Of a stretch of DNA of 5,869 bases, positions 1 to 5,707 are shown in pieces. A program made the position numbers and the translations under genes. The notes under the pieces were generated by a model that was not told where the DNA came from, did no database searches, and worked only from the letters and a program-made list of their open reading frames with translations. The stretch is from Nocardioidaceae bacterium (lineage in GTDB: Bacteria > Actinomycetota > Actinomycetes > Propionibacteriales > Nocardioidaceae): contig JACCVA010000417.1 of the NCBI GenBank assembly GCA_013698435.1, forward strand, positions 1 to 5,869, read 5' to 3'. Every line of letters begins with the position of its first letter. Position 1 is the first letter of the stretch.

Positions 1-379
1 GTTTGCCCTTCGCCGTCTTCTGCTGGGTGGGATACCACTCGTAGTAGCCATCCGCGGGGAGCAGGCACCGTCGCTTGGCGAACGCCTTCTTGAACGCCGG
101 CTTCTCGGCCAGCGTCTCGACCCGCGCGTTGATCAGGCGCGATCCGATCGCGGCGTCCTTTGCCCAGGACGGCACCAGCCCCCAGCGCACCGCAGCCAGC
201 CGGCGTACGGGTCGCTCCTCGGCCTCGCGCTTGGAGACACGGTCGAAGACTGCGTAGACGTCCTTGGTGGGCGCCACGTTGAAGTCGTCCTCGAGTGGAG
301 CAGGCACGTCGACGCGCTCGATCTCGAACTCCTCGACGAGGTCCTCCGGCTTGCGACTCGACGCGTAGCGGCCACACAT
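1..379 (-). CDS. SRAP (YedK/HMCES-type) abasic-site crosslinking protein, 3' part outside window
   Basis: Read on the minus strand from the ATG at 379-377, the frame stays open to the window edge and gives 126 residues beginning MCGRYASS. Cys2 directly after the initiator Met is the SRAP hallmark: once Met is removed, this Cys forms a thiazolidine crosslink with abasic sites in single-stranded DNA and shields them from breakage. Other family motifs follow in order: NVAPT (residues 34-38), WGLVPSWAKD (about 67-76), INARVET (Asn84) and GYYEWYPT, where Glu114 is the expected catalytic glutamate. Full-length SRAP proteins have roughly 220-250 residues, so the second half, including the conserved His, lies outside the window. 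The start is fixed by the need for Cys2; no good Shine-Dalgarno precedes it. It is divergent from the AspRS gene. I saw no actinobacterial LexA-type box in 380-450. The family assignment is firm; the DNA-protection role is family knowledge. Confidence 0.95.
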   Translation of the reverse strand, partial: MCGRYASSRKPEDLVEEFEIERVDVPAPLEDDFNVAPTKDVYAVFDRVSKREAEERPVRRLAAVRWGLVPSWAKDAAIGSRLINARVETLAEKPAFKKAFAKRRCLLPADGYYEWYPTQQKTAKGK

Positions 380-432
380 GGGGCCAGCCTGTCACAGCCG
401 ACGACTGCCGTCCCGCTCGCTGCCGGCGAGCC

Positions 433-440
433 ATTACAGT
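433..440. promoter_or_regulatory. possible overlapping divergent -10 elements
   Basis: The short stretch ATTACAGT holds TACAGT (435-440) on the plus strand, which fits the actinobacterial TAnnnT -10 pattern. A start point near 447 would place transcription just ahead of the T-box (first pairing base at 450). On the minus strand the same DNA reads TGTAAT, a possible -10 for the SRAP gene about 50 bases upstream of its ATG. No convincing -35 element is visible for either direction. This is weak evidence on its own; the position just before the riboswitch is the main support. Confidence 0.35.
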
Positions 441-449
441 GGGGTCCAA

Positions 450-650
450 CAGTGACGACGAAGACAAGTAGTCGTGGGTTCTGCAAGCACAGAGAGCCGC
501 CAGTCTGGCTGAGATGGCGGAGTTGCGACCCGCGGCGAAGACACTTCTGAACTGGATCGTCTCAAGGCCGGTGACACGCGCCGGCGAAGGTGTGGTGGCA
601 CAGCGAGCTTGCCCGTCGCCCACGCCTCCAGGGCTCCGTACTCCTGGAGG
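450..650 (+). promoter_or_regulatory. T-box riboswitch, predicted Asp-specific, translational type
   Basis: This leader should bind uncharged tRNA(Asp) and switch on translation of the downstream AspRS. Stem I: CAGT 450-453 pairs with ACTG 551-554; a kink-turn-like internal loop follows (GACGAC against TGA); GAAG 460-463 pairs with CTTC 544-547; then the specifier loop, with AAGTA on the 5' side and GAAGACA (537-543) on the 3' side; above it GTCGTGGGT 471-479 pairs with ACCCGCGGC 528-536 using G-U pairs. The apical part has the conserved CAGAGAGCC stretch (490-498) and a hairpin, CCGCCA 497-502 with TGGCGG 515-520. A stem III pairs 567-573 with 579-585. The T-box domain has AGGTGTGG 588-595 pairing with CCACGCCT 620-627, the 7-base bulge TGGCACA 596-602, and GCGA 603-606 pairing with TCGC 616-619. 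GAC at 540-542, between GAA and A, is the specifier (Asp). TGGC pairs with GCCA, the 3' end of a tRNA with discriminator G73. No uridine-rich terminator is present. Confidence 0.9.
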
Positions 651-651
651 T
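624..651 (+). promoter_or_regulatory. Shine-Dalgarno sequestering hairpin of the T-box
   Basis: CCTCCAGG (625-632) is perfectly complementary to CCTGGAGG (643-650), and a G-U pair (624 with 651) can extend the stem. The 10-base loop is 633-642. The 3' arm contains the GGAGG ribosome binding site of the AspRS gene. The 5' arm shares bases 624-627 with the 3' strand of the antisequestrator helix (620-627), so the two folds exclude each other. The predicted logic is that uncharged tRNA stabilises the antisequestrator and frees the ribosome binding site, while charged tRNA leaves it hidden. Confidence 0.8.
646..650 (+). promoter_or_regulatory. ribosome binding site that sets the AspRS start
   Basis: GGAGG ends 5 bases before the ATG at 656. 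It decides the start codon in favour of 656 over the in-frame GTG at 590, which lies inside the conserved antisequestrator helix of the riboswitch. Confidence 0.85.
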
Positions 652-655
652 GACC

Positions 656-1999
656 ATGACATCGCTGCCTGAACCCCCGACGTCCGCCAGCGGCTCGCCG
701 CGGCTGCCGCGCACGCTTGCCACCGACCTCGCGTCGTACGCCGACCGACCGGGCCAGCCGCTTCGGCTGAGCGGGTGGGTGCACCGTCGTCGCCGCCTGT
801 CCGGTCTGACGTTCCTCATCCTGCGGGACCGCTCGGGCATCGCCCAGGTCGTCGTGAAGGACGCCGCTGCGATCGCCCAGGTCGAAGACCTTCCCGAGGA
901 GACCACCGTCGACGTGGTCGGGGTCGCCAGCGTCAACGCGCAGGCACCGGGCGGCGTCGAGGTGGTCGAGCCCACCATCGTCGCGCTGGGCGCGCCAGCC
1001 GACACCCCACCGATCGAGCTCTGGCGCCCGACGATCACGGCCGGCTTGCCGACGATGCTCGACCACGCCCAGGTCACCTGGCGGCATCCGCGTCAGCAGG
1101 CGAGCTGGCAGCTTGCGGCGGCGTCGCTGCACGGGTTCCGGGAGGCGCTCGACCACCACGGCTTCACCGAGGTCCACTCCCCCAAGCTGGTCGAGTCGGC
1201 CACGGAGTCCGGCGCGAACGTCTTCACGGTCGACTACTTCGGCCGGCCGGCGTACCTCGCGCAGTCGCCGCAGTTCTACAAGCAGGTACTGGTCGGCGTC
1301 TTCGAGCGGGTGTACGAGGTCGGACCGGTGTTCCGGGCCGAGCCGCACGACACGGTGCGGCACCTCGCCGAGTATGTCTCACTCGACGTCGAGCTGGCGT
1401 TCATCGACGACCACCGCGACGTCATCGCCGTGCTCCGCGACGTGGTCGCGGGGATGGTCGCCGGCGTCCGCTCCCGCGCCACTGCTGCAGTCGAGCTCCT
1501 CGGGGTCGACGTGCCCGTCGTACCGGGGGAGTTCCCGATCGTTCACTTTCGCGAGGCGCTGGAGATCGCCGGTGCTCCCGCCGACGAGCCCGACCTCGCA
1601 CCCGCGCACGAACGAGCCATCGGGGCCTGGGCGAAAGAGACGCATGGCAGCGACTTCGTGGTGGTCGAGGGCTACCCGACGGCGCACCGCGCGTTCTACA
1701 CGCATCCCGAACCCGCCGAACCACAGTGGTCCAGGTCGTTCGACCTGATCTTCCGCGGCATCGAGCTGGTGAGCGGTGCTCAGCGGTTGCACCGCCACGA
1801 GGACTACGTACAGGCGCTGAGGCAGCGCGGCTACCCGGTCGAGCCCTACGCGTCGTACGTCGACGCGTTCAAGCACGGCATCCCGCCGCATGGCGGCTTC
1901 GCGATCGGGCTCGAACGGTGGACGGGACGGTTGCTCGAGGTCGAGAACATTCGCCAGGTCACGCTGTTCCCCCGAGACCTGCACCGGATCGCACCATGA
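656..1999 (+). CDS. aspS: archaeal-type aspartyl-tRNA synthetase (AspRS, possibly non-discriminating)
   Basis: It charges tRNA(Asp), and perhaps tRNA(Asn), with aspartate using ATP in the cytoplasm. The 447 residues match the compact archaeal/eukaryotic type (about 430-440) and not the roughly 590-residue bacterial AspRS, which carries an extra GAD insertion. An N-terminal OB-fold anticodon-binding domain (about 20-115) contains SGWVHRRRRLSGL and LRDRSGIAQVVV. The class II catalytic domain follows: SATESGANVF (181-190), QSPQFYKQ (203-210, Asp-site region), motif 2 with FRAE (226-229) and RHLAEY, SGAQRLHRHEDY (373-384), and motif 3 with GLER (418-421), ending LFPRD (437-441). LFPRD favours AspRS over AsnRS. 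His43, after GWV, sits where discriminating archaeal AspRS has Trp, and Pro98 lies near the second discriminating position; both suggest relaxed specificity, by inference only. The start is set by GGAGG 5 bases upstream. The gene has its own Asp T-box leader and lies 14 bases before the DoxX gene. Confidence 0.93.
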   Translation: MTSLPEPPTSASGSPRLPRTLATDLASYADRPGQPLRLSGWVHRRRRLSGLTFLILRDRSGIAQVVVKDAAAIAQVEDLPEETTVDVVGVASVNAQAPGGVEVVEPTIVALGAPADTPPIELWRPTITAGLPTMLDHAQVTWRHPRQQASWQLAAASLHGFREALDHHGFTEVHSPKLVESATESGANVFTVDYFGRPAYLAQSPQFYKQVLVGVFERVYEVGPVFRAEPHDTVRHLAEYVSLDVELAFIDDHRDVIAVLRDVVAGMVAGVRSRATAAVELLGVDVPVVPGEFPIVHFREALEIAGAPADEPDLAPAHERAIGAWAKETHGSDFVVVEGYPTAHRAFYTHPEPAEPQWSRSFDLIFRGIELVSGAQRLHRHEDYVQALRQRGYPVEPYASYVDAFKHGIPPHGGFAIGLERWTGRLLEVENIRQVTLFPRDLHRIAP

Positions 2000-2002
2000 G
2001 GT

Positions 2003-2008
2003 AAGAAT
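2003..2008 (+). promoter_or_regulatory. possible -10 element for a leaderless DoxX transcript
   Basis: AAGAAT, preceded by T, ends 5 bases before the ATG at 2014, the spacing seen for leaderless actinobacterial genes. No -35 is evident. The alternative is translation from the AspRS message: the AGG at 1999-2001 is 12 bases from the ATG, which is far for a ribosome binding site, while GGGG at 2009-2012 is too close. Confidence 0.3.
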
Positions 2009-2013
2009 GGGGC

Positions 2014-2505
2014 ATGCCCCTTGTCAGACTTATCGCGCGCCCCATGCTTGCCTCGATGTTCGTCACCGGCGGAATCAACTCGCTGAAGAACGCCGGCTAC
2101 CTGACCGAGCGTGCCAAGCCGGTGACCGACAAGCTCGCGCCCGCGGTGGACTCCGCGACGTCGTCGCTGCCGCTGTCGCTCGACTCCAAGCAGATGGTGC
2201 AGCTCAACGGCGCCATCCACGTCGTCGGTGGACTGATGCTGGCCACCGGCCGCATGCCACGTCTCGCCGCGCTCGCCCTGGCCGCCACCTTGGTCCCGAC
2301 GACGCTCGGCGGCCACCGGTACTGGGAGGAGCACGACGCCCAGCAGAAGGCCAACCAGAAGGTCCACTTCTTCAAAAACGTGTCGATGATGGGCGGACTC
2401 CTGCTCGCGAGCGTCGACACCGCCGGCAAGCCGAGCCTCGCCTGGCAGGCCCGCCGGCAAGCGCGCTCGGCGCGCGACAGCGTCGCCAAGCTCGACCCCC
2501 GCTGA
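2014..2505 (+). CDS. DoxX-family integral membrane protein
   Basis: The 163-residue protein opens with PLVRLIARPMLASMFVTGGI, an N-terminal helix containing the Arg-Pro pair and aromatic residue common in DoxX proteins. A hydrophilic stretch (about 26-60) follows, then NGAIHVVGGLMLATGR (65-80), a hydrophobic helix over 83-97, GGHRYWEEHD (99-108), and HFFKNVSMMGGLLLASVD (118-135). This gives about four short membrane helices and a basic cytoplasmic-looking tail ending DPR. HFFKNVSMMGG is close to the HFxKNxxxxGG motif frequent in actinobacterial DoxX proteins. No catalytic role can be assigned; members have been linked to quinone and redox functions or oxidative stress, but this one is unknown. 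It begins 14 bases after the AspRS stop and ends 61 bases before aroA. From memory, DoxX genes often sit next to SRAP and aroA genes in this phylum. ATG 2014 is the natural start; ribosome binding is poor, so it may be leaderless or read through from aspS. Confidence 0.85.
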   Translation: MPLVRLIARPMLASMFVTGGINSLKNAGYLTERAKPVTDKLAPAVDSATSSLPLSLDSKQMVQLNGAIHVVGGLMLATGRMPRLAALALAATLVPTTLGGHRYWEEHDAQQKANQKVHFFKNVSMMGGLLLASVDTAGKPSLAWQARRQARSARDSVAKLDPR

Positions 2506-2552
2506 AACCGCCGCGCTCGACGCTCAGCCACAGCCGGACCCGCCCCCGCCGG

Positions 2553-2558
2553 TAGGCT
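2553..2558 (+). promoter_or_regulatory. -10 element TAGGCT for a leaderless aroA transcript
   Basis: TAGGCT matches the actinobacterial TAnnnT -10 pattern and ends 8 bases before the GTG start of aroA at 2567, so transcription could begin at or next to the first base of the codon. There is no purine-rich ribosome binding site between them (GCTGAGCC), as expected for a leaderless message. No clear -35 is seen. Confidence 0.5.
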
Positions 2559-2566
2559 GCTGAGCC

Positions 2567-3844
2567 GTGACAAGTCGAACCGCCACCGCCTGGGCGGCAC
2601 CGTACGCCGACGTGCCCGTGCGTGCGACAGTGCGGATACCCGGCTCGAAGTCGCTCACCAACCGGTCGCTGCTGCTGGCCTCTATCGCTGACGCTCCGTC
2701 GACGATCCACCGCCCGCTATTGGCACGCGACACCCGGTTGATGATGGCCGCGCTCGCCGGTCTCGGGACGGGCATCGACCACACTGACGCCGACACACTC
2801 GTCGTGACGCCACACGAGCTACGCGGCCCGGCGTCGGTGGACTGTGGTCTGGCCGGGACCGTGATGCGGTTCGTGCCTCCGGTCGCCGCGCTCGCACAGG
2901 GCAGCGTCGCCTTCGACGGCGACCCTCGCGCCCGTGAACGCCCGCTCGGCGCGATCCTGGCGGCGCTGCGCACCCTCGGCGTCGACCTCGACGACACGGC
3001 ACAGGCGCTGCCGTTCCATCTCGAGGGCCATGGGTCGGTGCCCGGCGGGGTAGTGACCATCGACGCCTCGTCGTCGAGCCAGTTCGTTTCGGCGCTGCTG
3101 CTCGCGGGCGCTCGCTACGACGAGGGTGTCGACCTGCGCCACGACGGGAAGCCCGTGCCGTCCCAGCCGCACATCGACATGACGGTCGCGTTGCTCCGCG
3201 AGCACGGCGTGCAGGTCGATACCGCCGAGCCGCACCGGTGGCGGGTGCGACCCGGCTCCGTCCGTGCCGTCGACCGCGAGATCGAGCCCGACCTGAGCAA
3301 CGCCGCACCGTTCCTGGCCGCCGCCGTCGTCACCGGGGGCGAGGTCACCGTGCCGTCCTGGCCGCGGGCGACGACACAGGCCGGCGACGCGCTGCGCTCG
3401 GTCCTCGCGCTGATGGGTGCCGACGTGGAGCTCACCGATGCCGGCCTGCGGGTGGGCGGGAGCGGCAGCGTGCACGGTGTCGACCTCGACCTGCACGACG
3501 TAGGCGAGCTGACACCGGTGATCGCGGCCGTGGCGGCGCTCGCCGACTCCGCGTCGTACCTGCGCGGCATTGCGCATCTGCGTGGGCACGAGACGGACCG
3601 ACTCGCGGCCCTGTCGACCGAGCTGCGCGCCCTGGGCGCAGCCGTCGAGGAGACCCAGGACGGGCTGGTGATCGAGCCGCGGCCGTTGACCGGTGGGCTG
3701 TTCCGCACCTACGACGACCACCGGATGGCTCACGCTGCCGCGGTGCTCGGGTTGCGGGTCGCCGGCCTGCGCGTCGACGACGTCGCCACCACCGCCAAGA
3801 CGTTGCCAGACTTCCCCGGAGCGTGGGCAGCGATGGTCGGATGA
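2567..3844 (+). CDS. aroA: 3-phosphoshikimate 1-carboxyvinyltransferase (EPSP synthase)
   Basis: It transfers the enolpyruvyl group of phosphoenolpyruvate to shikimate-3-phosphate, the sixth shikimate-pathway step towards chorismate. The 425 residues are the usual length. Visible motifs: PGSKSLTNRSLLLAS (25-39; Lys28, Ser29, Arg33), CGLAGTVMRF (93-102), the DGDPRARERP loop (118-127), ASSSSQFVSALLLA (167-180), DLSNAAPFL (242-250), HETDRL (341-346), TYDDHRMAHAAAVLG (381-395; Arg386) and TTAKTLPDFPGAW (408-420; Lys411). Gly97 and Thr98 keep the residues of glyphosate-sensitive class I enzymes. Phe102 stands where E. coli has Pro101, and Glu314 where E. coli has Asp313; I believe both are normal for mycobacterial-type AroA. 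The GTG start at 2567 is chosen for its position 8 bases after a TAGGCT -10 box and lacks a ribosome binding site. Its TGA overlaps the ATG of rsgA (ATGA), implying translational coupling. Confidence 0.97.
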   Translation: MTSRTATAWAAPYADVPVRATVRIPGSKSLTNRSLLLASIADAPSTIHRPLLARDTRLMMAALAGLGTGIDHTDADTLVVTPHELRGPASVDCGLAGTVMRFVPPVAALAQGSVAFDGDPRARERPLGAILAALRTLGVDLDDTAQALPFHLEGHGSVPGGVVTIDASSSSQFVSALLLAGARYDEGVDLRHDGKPVPSQPHIDMTVALLREHGVQVDTAEPHRWRVRPGSVRAVDREIEPDLSNAAPFLAAAVVTGGEVTVPSWPRATTQAGDALRSVLALMGADVELTDAGLRVGGSGSVHGVDLDLHDVGELTPVIAAVAALADSASYLRGIAHLRGHETDRLAALSTELRALGAAVEETQDGLVIEPRPLTGGLFRTYDDHRMAHAAAVLGLRVAGLRVDDVATTAKTLPDFPGAWAAMVG

Positions 3845-4839
3845 GTCCCCACCACGACATCGAGGACGACCAGCGTTTCCAACGACCACGGCGGCGCACC
3901 CGGCCCCGTACCAAGGACCGCCCGAGTCATCTCGACGCGGTCGAGGGATTCGTCATGACCATCGACCGGGGTCGCTACACATTGCGCGTCCGCGGCCCCG
4001 ATGGTGAGCTGACCGTCACGGCCATGACCGCCCGCGCGCTCGGCCGCAAGGCGGTTGTGGTCGCCGACCGGGTCCGCGTCGTCGGCGACGTCAGCGGCGC
4101 CGAGGGCTCGCTGGCGCGGATCGTCGAGGTGACCGAACGCACCACGGCGCTACGCCGGACCGCCGACGACGACGACCCGGTCGAGCGGATCATCGTCGCC
4201 AACGCCGACCAGCTGGTCATCGTCACCGCCGTCGCCAACCCCGAGCCTCGACCGCGGCTGATCGACCGCGCCCTGGTAGCGGCCTACGACGAGGGACTCG
4301 ACCCGCTCCTGTGTCTCACCAAGGTCGACCTGGCCGACCCGGCGGAGCTGCTCGCGACCTACCGGCCGCTGGGGGTGACGTCGGTGGTGGCTCCCCGAGG
4401 CGGTGACCTCGAACCGATGCGCGACGCGCTGCGGGACCGGGTCAGCGTCTTCCTCGGTCACTCCGGCGTCGGCAAGTCGACCCTCGTCAACGCCCTGGTG
4501 CCCGGCGCTCTGCGGACCACCGGGGACGTGAACGTGGTGACCGGGCGGGGGCGGCACACTTCTACGTCGGCGTGGGCGCTGGAGCTGCCGTTCGGAGGCT
4601 GGGTGGTCGACACGCCGGGCATCCGGTCGTTCGGTCTGGCACACGTCGATCCCCGGCACCTGATCGGCGCGTTCGAGGATCTCGACGCGCTGACCGTGGA
4701 CTGTCCCCGCGGGTGCACGCACGCCTCCACCGAGCCGGAGTGCGCCCTCGACGTCGCGATGGAGCAAGGGCGGATCGACCGTGCCCGGGTCGAGTCGTTT
4801 CGCCGGCTGCTCGACAGCAGGTCCGCATCCGAGCGCTGA
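3841..4839 (+). CDS. rsgA: small ribosomal subunit biogenesis GTPase RsgA
   Basis: This cytoplasmic GTPase binds the 30S subunit late in assembly and is activated by it. The 332 residues show the circularly permuted G-domain order that defines the YjeQ/RsgA family. A basic, probably disordered N-terminus rich in Arg (residues 1-30) leads into an OB-fold (about 33-105). Then come G4 as TKVD (160-163), G1/P-loop GHSGVGKST (206-214), the G2 region GRGRHTST (235-242) and G3 DTPG (257-260). A zinc-binding segment follows with Cys288, Cys292, His294 and Cys301 in CPRGCTH...EPECAL, then a C-terminal helix ending SASER. The catalytic His upstream of G3 seen in classical GTPases is absent, as in the family. 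The ATG at 3841 overlaps the aroA stop by 4 bases. It has only a weak ribosome binding site, so reinitiation by ribosomes from aroA is likely. The same aroA-rsgA pairing is common in actinobacteria. The stop is followed within a few bases by a hairpin repeat array. Confidence 0.96.
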   Translation: MSPHHDIEDDQRFQRPRRRTRPRTKDRPSHLDAVEGFVMTIDRGRYTLRVRGPDGELTVTAMTARALGRKAVVVADRVRVVGDVSGAEGSLARIVEVTERTTALRRTADDDDPVERIIVANADQLVIVTAVANPEPRPRLIDRALVAAYDEGLDPLLCLTKVDLADPAELLATYRPLGVTSVVAPRGGDLEPMRDALRDRVSVFLGHSGVGKSTLVNALVPGALRTTGDVNVVTGRGRHTSTSAWALELPFGGWVVDTPGIRSFGLAHVDPRHLIGAFEDLDALTVDCPRGCTHASTEPECALDVAMEQGRIDRARVESFRRLLDSRSASER

Positions 4840-4841
4840 CC

Positions 4842-5188
4842 GCCCGGCTGGCGGACGTCTTCCGACACACGGCGGCAAACGTCACCCTCACCCCCGCCCG
4901 CCGCACGTCTTCCGTCACACGGCGGCAGACGTCACCCTCAGCCCCGGCTGGCGGACGTCTTGCGACACACGACGGCAGACGTCACCCTCAGCGCCCCTCT
5001 GCCGGACGTCTTCCGACACACGACGGCAGACGTCACCCTCGGCCCCCGCCCGCCGCACGTCTTCCGACACACGGCGGCAGACGTCACCCTCAGCCCCCGG
5101 CTGGCGTACGTCTTGCGACACACGACGGCAAACGTCACGCTCAGCGCCCCTCTGCCGGGCGTCTTCCGACACACGGCGGCAGACGTCA
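4842..5188. repeat. seven-copy tandem array of hairpin-forming 50-51 bp units
   Basis: The core motif (A/G)CGTCTT begins at 4855, 4905, 4955, 5006, 5057, 5108 and 5159, giving periods of 50, 50, 51, 51, 51 and 51. Each unit runs from CGTCTT through a conserved centre, near CCGACACACGGCGGC, to (A/G)ACGTCACCCTC. The unit ends are inverted repeats: GACGTCT at the left and AGACGTC at the right (6-7 bp when intact), with an inner CCG/CGG pairing around ACACA, so every unit can form a stem-loop. The 9-10 bases before each core come in three types: A (GGCTGGCG: units 1, 3, 6), B (GCCCGCCGC: units 2, 5) and C (CTCTGCCGG: units 4, 7). The order is A-B-A-C-B-A-C, so B-A-C is a duplicated block of about 152 bp. 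Several frames are open through the array on both strands, but the 50-base periods shift frame, so I treat those as artefacts. It fills the gap between convergent rsgA and the DUF2231 gene. Confidence 0.92.
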
Positions 5189-5212
5189 TCCGACCGCCAG
5201 GGTCACCGCCGC

Positions 5213-5707
5213 CTACTCGGTTGAGGAGGAGCCCCCGTAGTCGACGTTGCCGGTGGGGTTCCAGACCGCCCGTGCCCCGATCTCGCCGACGCGGTAGGTC
5301 TGGATCGCCAACGCAACGGCCCCGATCACCAGCAGCACCGACAGACCGGACACCAGCGCACGCGACGCCTCGCCCCGCGTGAGCACGAACGTCACGACGA
5401 CGACCGCCGCAAAGATCAGCACGATGATGAAGAGCAGGTCGGCGAGCTGGGCGTGCTCATTGACGAGCTCCGCCGACGGCCCGCCGAGTGCCAGCCCTTG
5501 GGACGTCTCGAACTTCTGGCCGCTCTCCTTCGACACGTACGTCGACGCGACCGCACCGAGCGAGACGAGCAGCAGCGGCAACCGGGACCAGGCCCGCGTC
5601 CGCGGGGTGGCGAAGAGTACCCCGAGCAGACCGGCGAGCGGGATGAGCAGCACCGTTGCGTGCACGGCCAGTGGGTGCAGCGGCAAGCCGTTGATCTCGT
5701 CGAACAT
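5213..5707 (-). CDS. DUF2231-like four-helix membrane protein
   Basis: The 164 residues begin MFDEINGLPLHPLAVHATV. The HPLxVHxxV motif (His11, His16) near the N-terminus, four hydrophobic helices (about 14-33, 42-59, 89-109 and 117-137), His85 just before the third helix, and a TYRVGEIGARAVW segment after the last helix fit the DUF2231 family of bacterial inner-membrane proteins. The two His near the membrane edge suggest metal or haem binding, as proposed for some relatives, but this is inference. No signal peptide other than the first helix is seen, and the tail after residue 150 is polar (PTGNVDYGGSSSTE). The ATG at 5707-5705 is chosen because AGGGAGG lies 6 bases upstream; the frame is open farther, to 5776, but those codons lack this site and add a poor N-terminus. 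It converges on rsgA, with the repeat array starting 24 bases past its stop codon. Function unknown. Confidence 0.85.
   Translation of the reverse strand: MFDEINGLPLHPLAVHATVLLIPLAGLLGVLFATPRTRAWSRLPLLLVSLGAVASTYVSKESGQKFETSQGLALGGPSAELVNEHAQLADLLFIIVLIFAAVVVVTFVLTRGEASRALVSGLSVLLVIGAVALAIQTYRVGEIGARAVWNPTGNVDYGGSSSTE

Noticed and set aside
380..449. LexA/SOS box for the SRAP gene
   Set aside because: No sequence close to the actinobacterial TCGAAC-N4-GTTCGA pattern was found.
590..655. GTG start at 590 that would add 22 residues to AspRS
   Set aside because: The extension lies inside the conserved T-box antisequestrator, its residues (MWWHSELARR) do not resemble AspRS, and a good ribosome binding site stands 5 bases before ATG 656.
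434..1363. 309-residue minus-strand open frame and a similar 356-residue one at 2819-3889
   Set aside because: They lie opposite strongly recognised genes (aspS, aroA) and are low-complexity, Arg/Gly-rich shadows typical of GC-rich DNA.
2506..2566. Terminator between the DoxX gene and aroA
   Set aside because: No stable stem followed by T residues could be drawn; the stretch is simply C-rich.
3238..3840. Upstream extension of rsgA into aroA
   Set aside because: The extension is a frame-shifted, Arg-rich reading of aroA. Family length and the ATGA overlap support the start at 3841.
4842..5188. CRISPR array
   Set aside because: The spacers are not unique: the short linkers are only 9-10 bases, recur as three types, and no cas gene is present.
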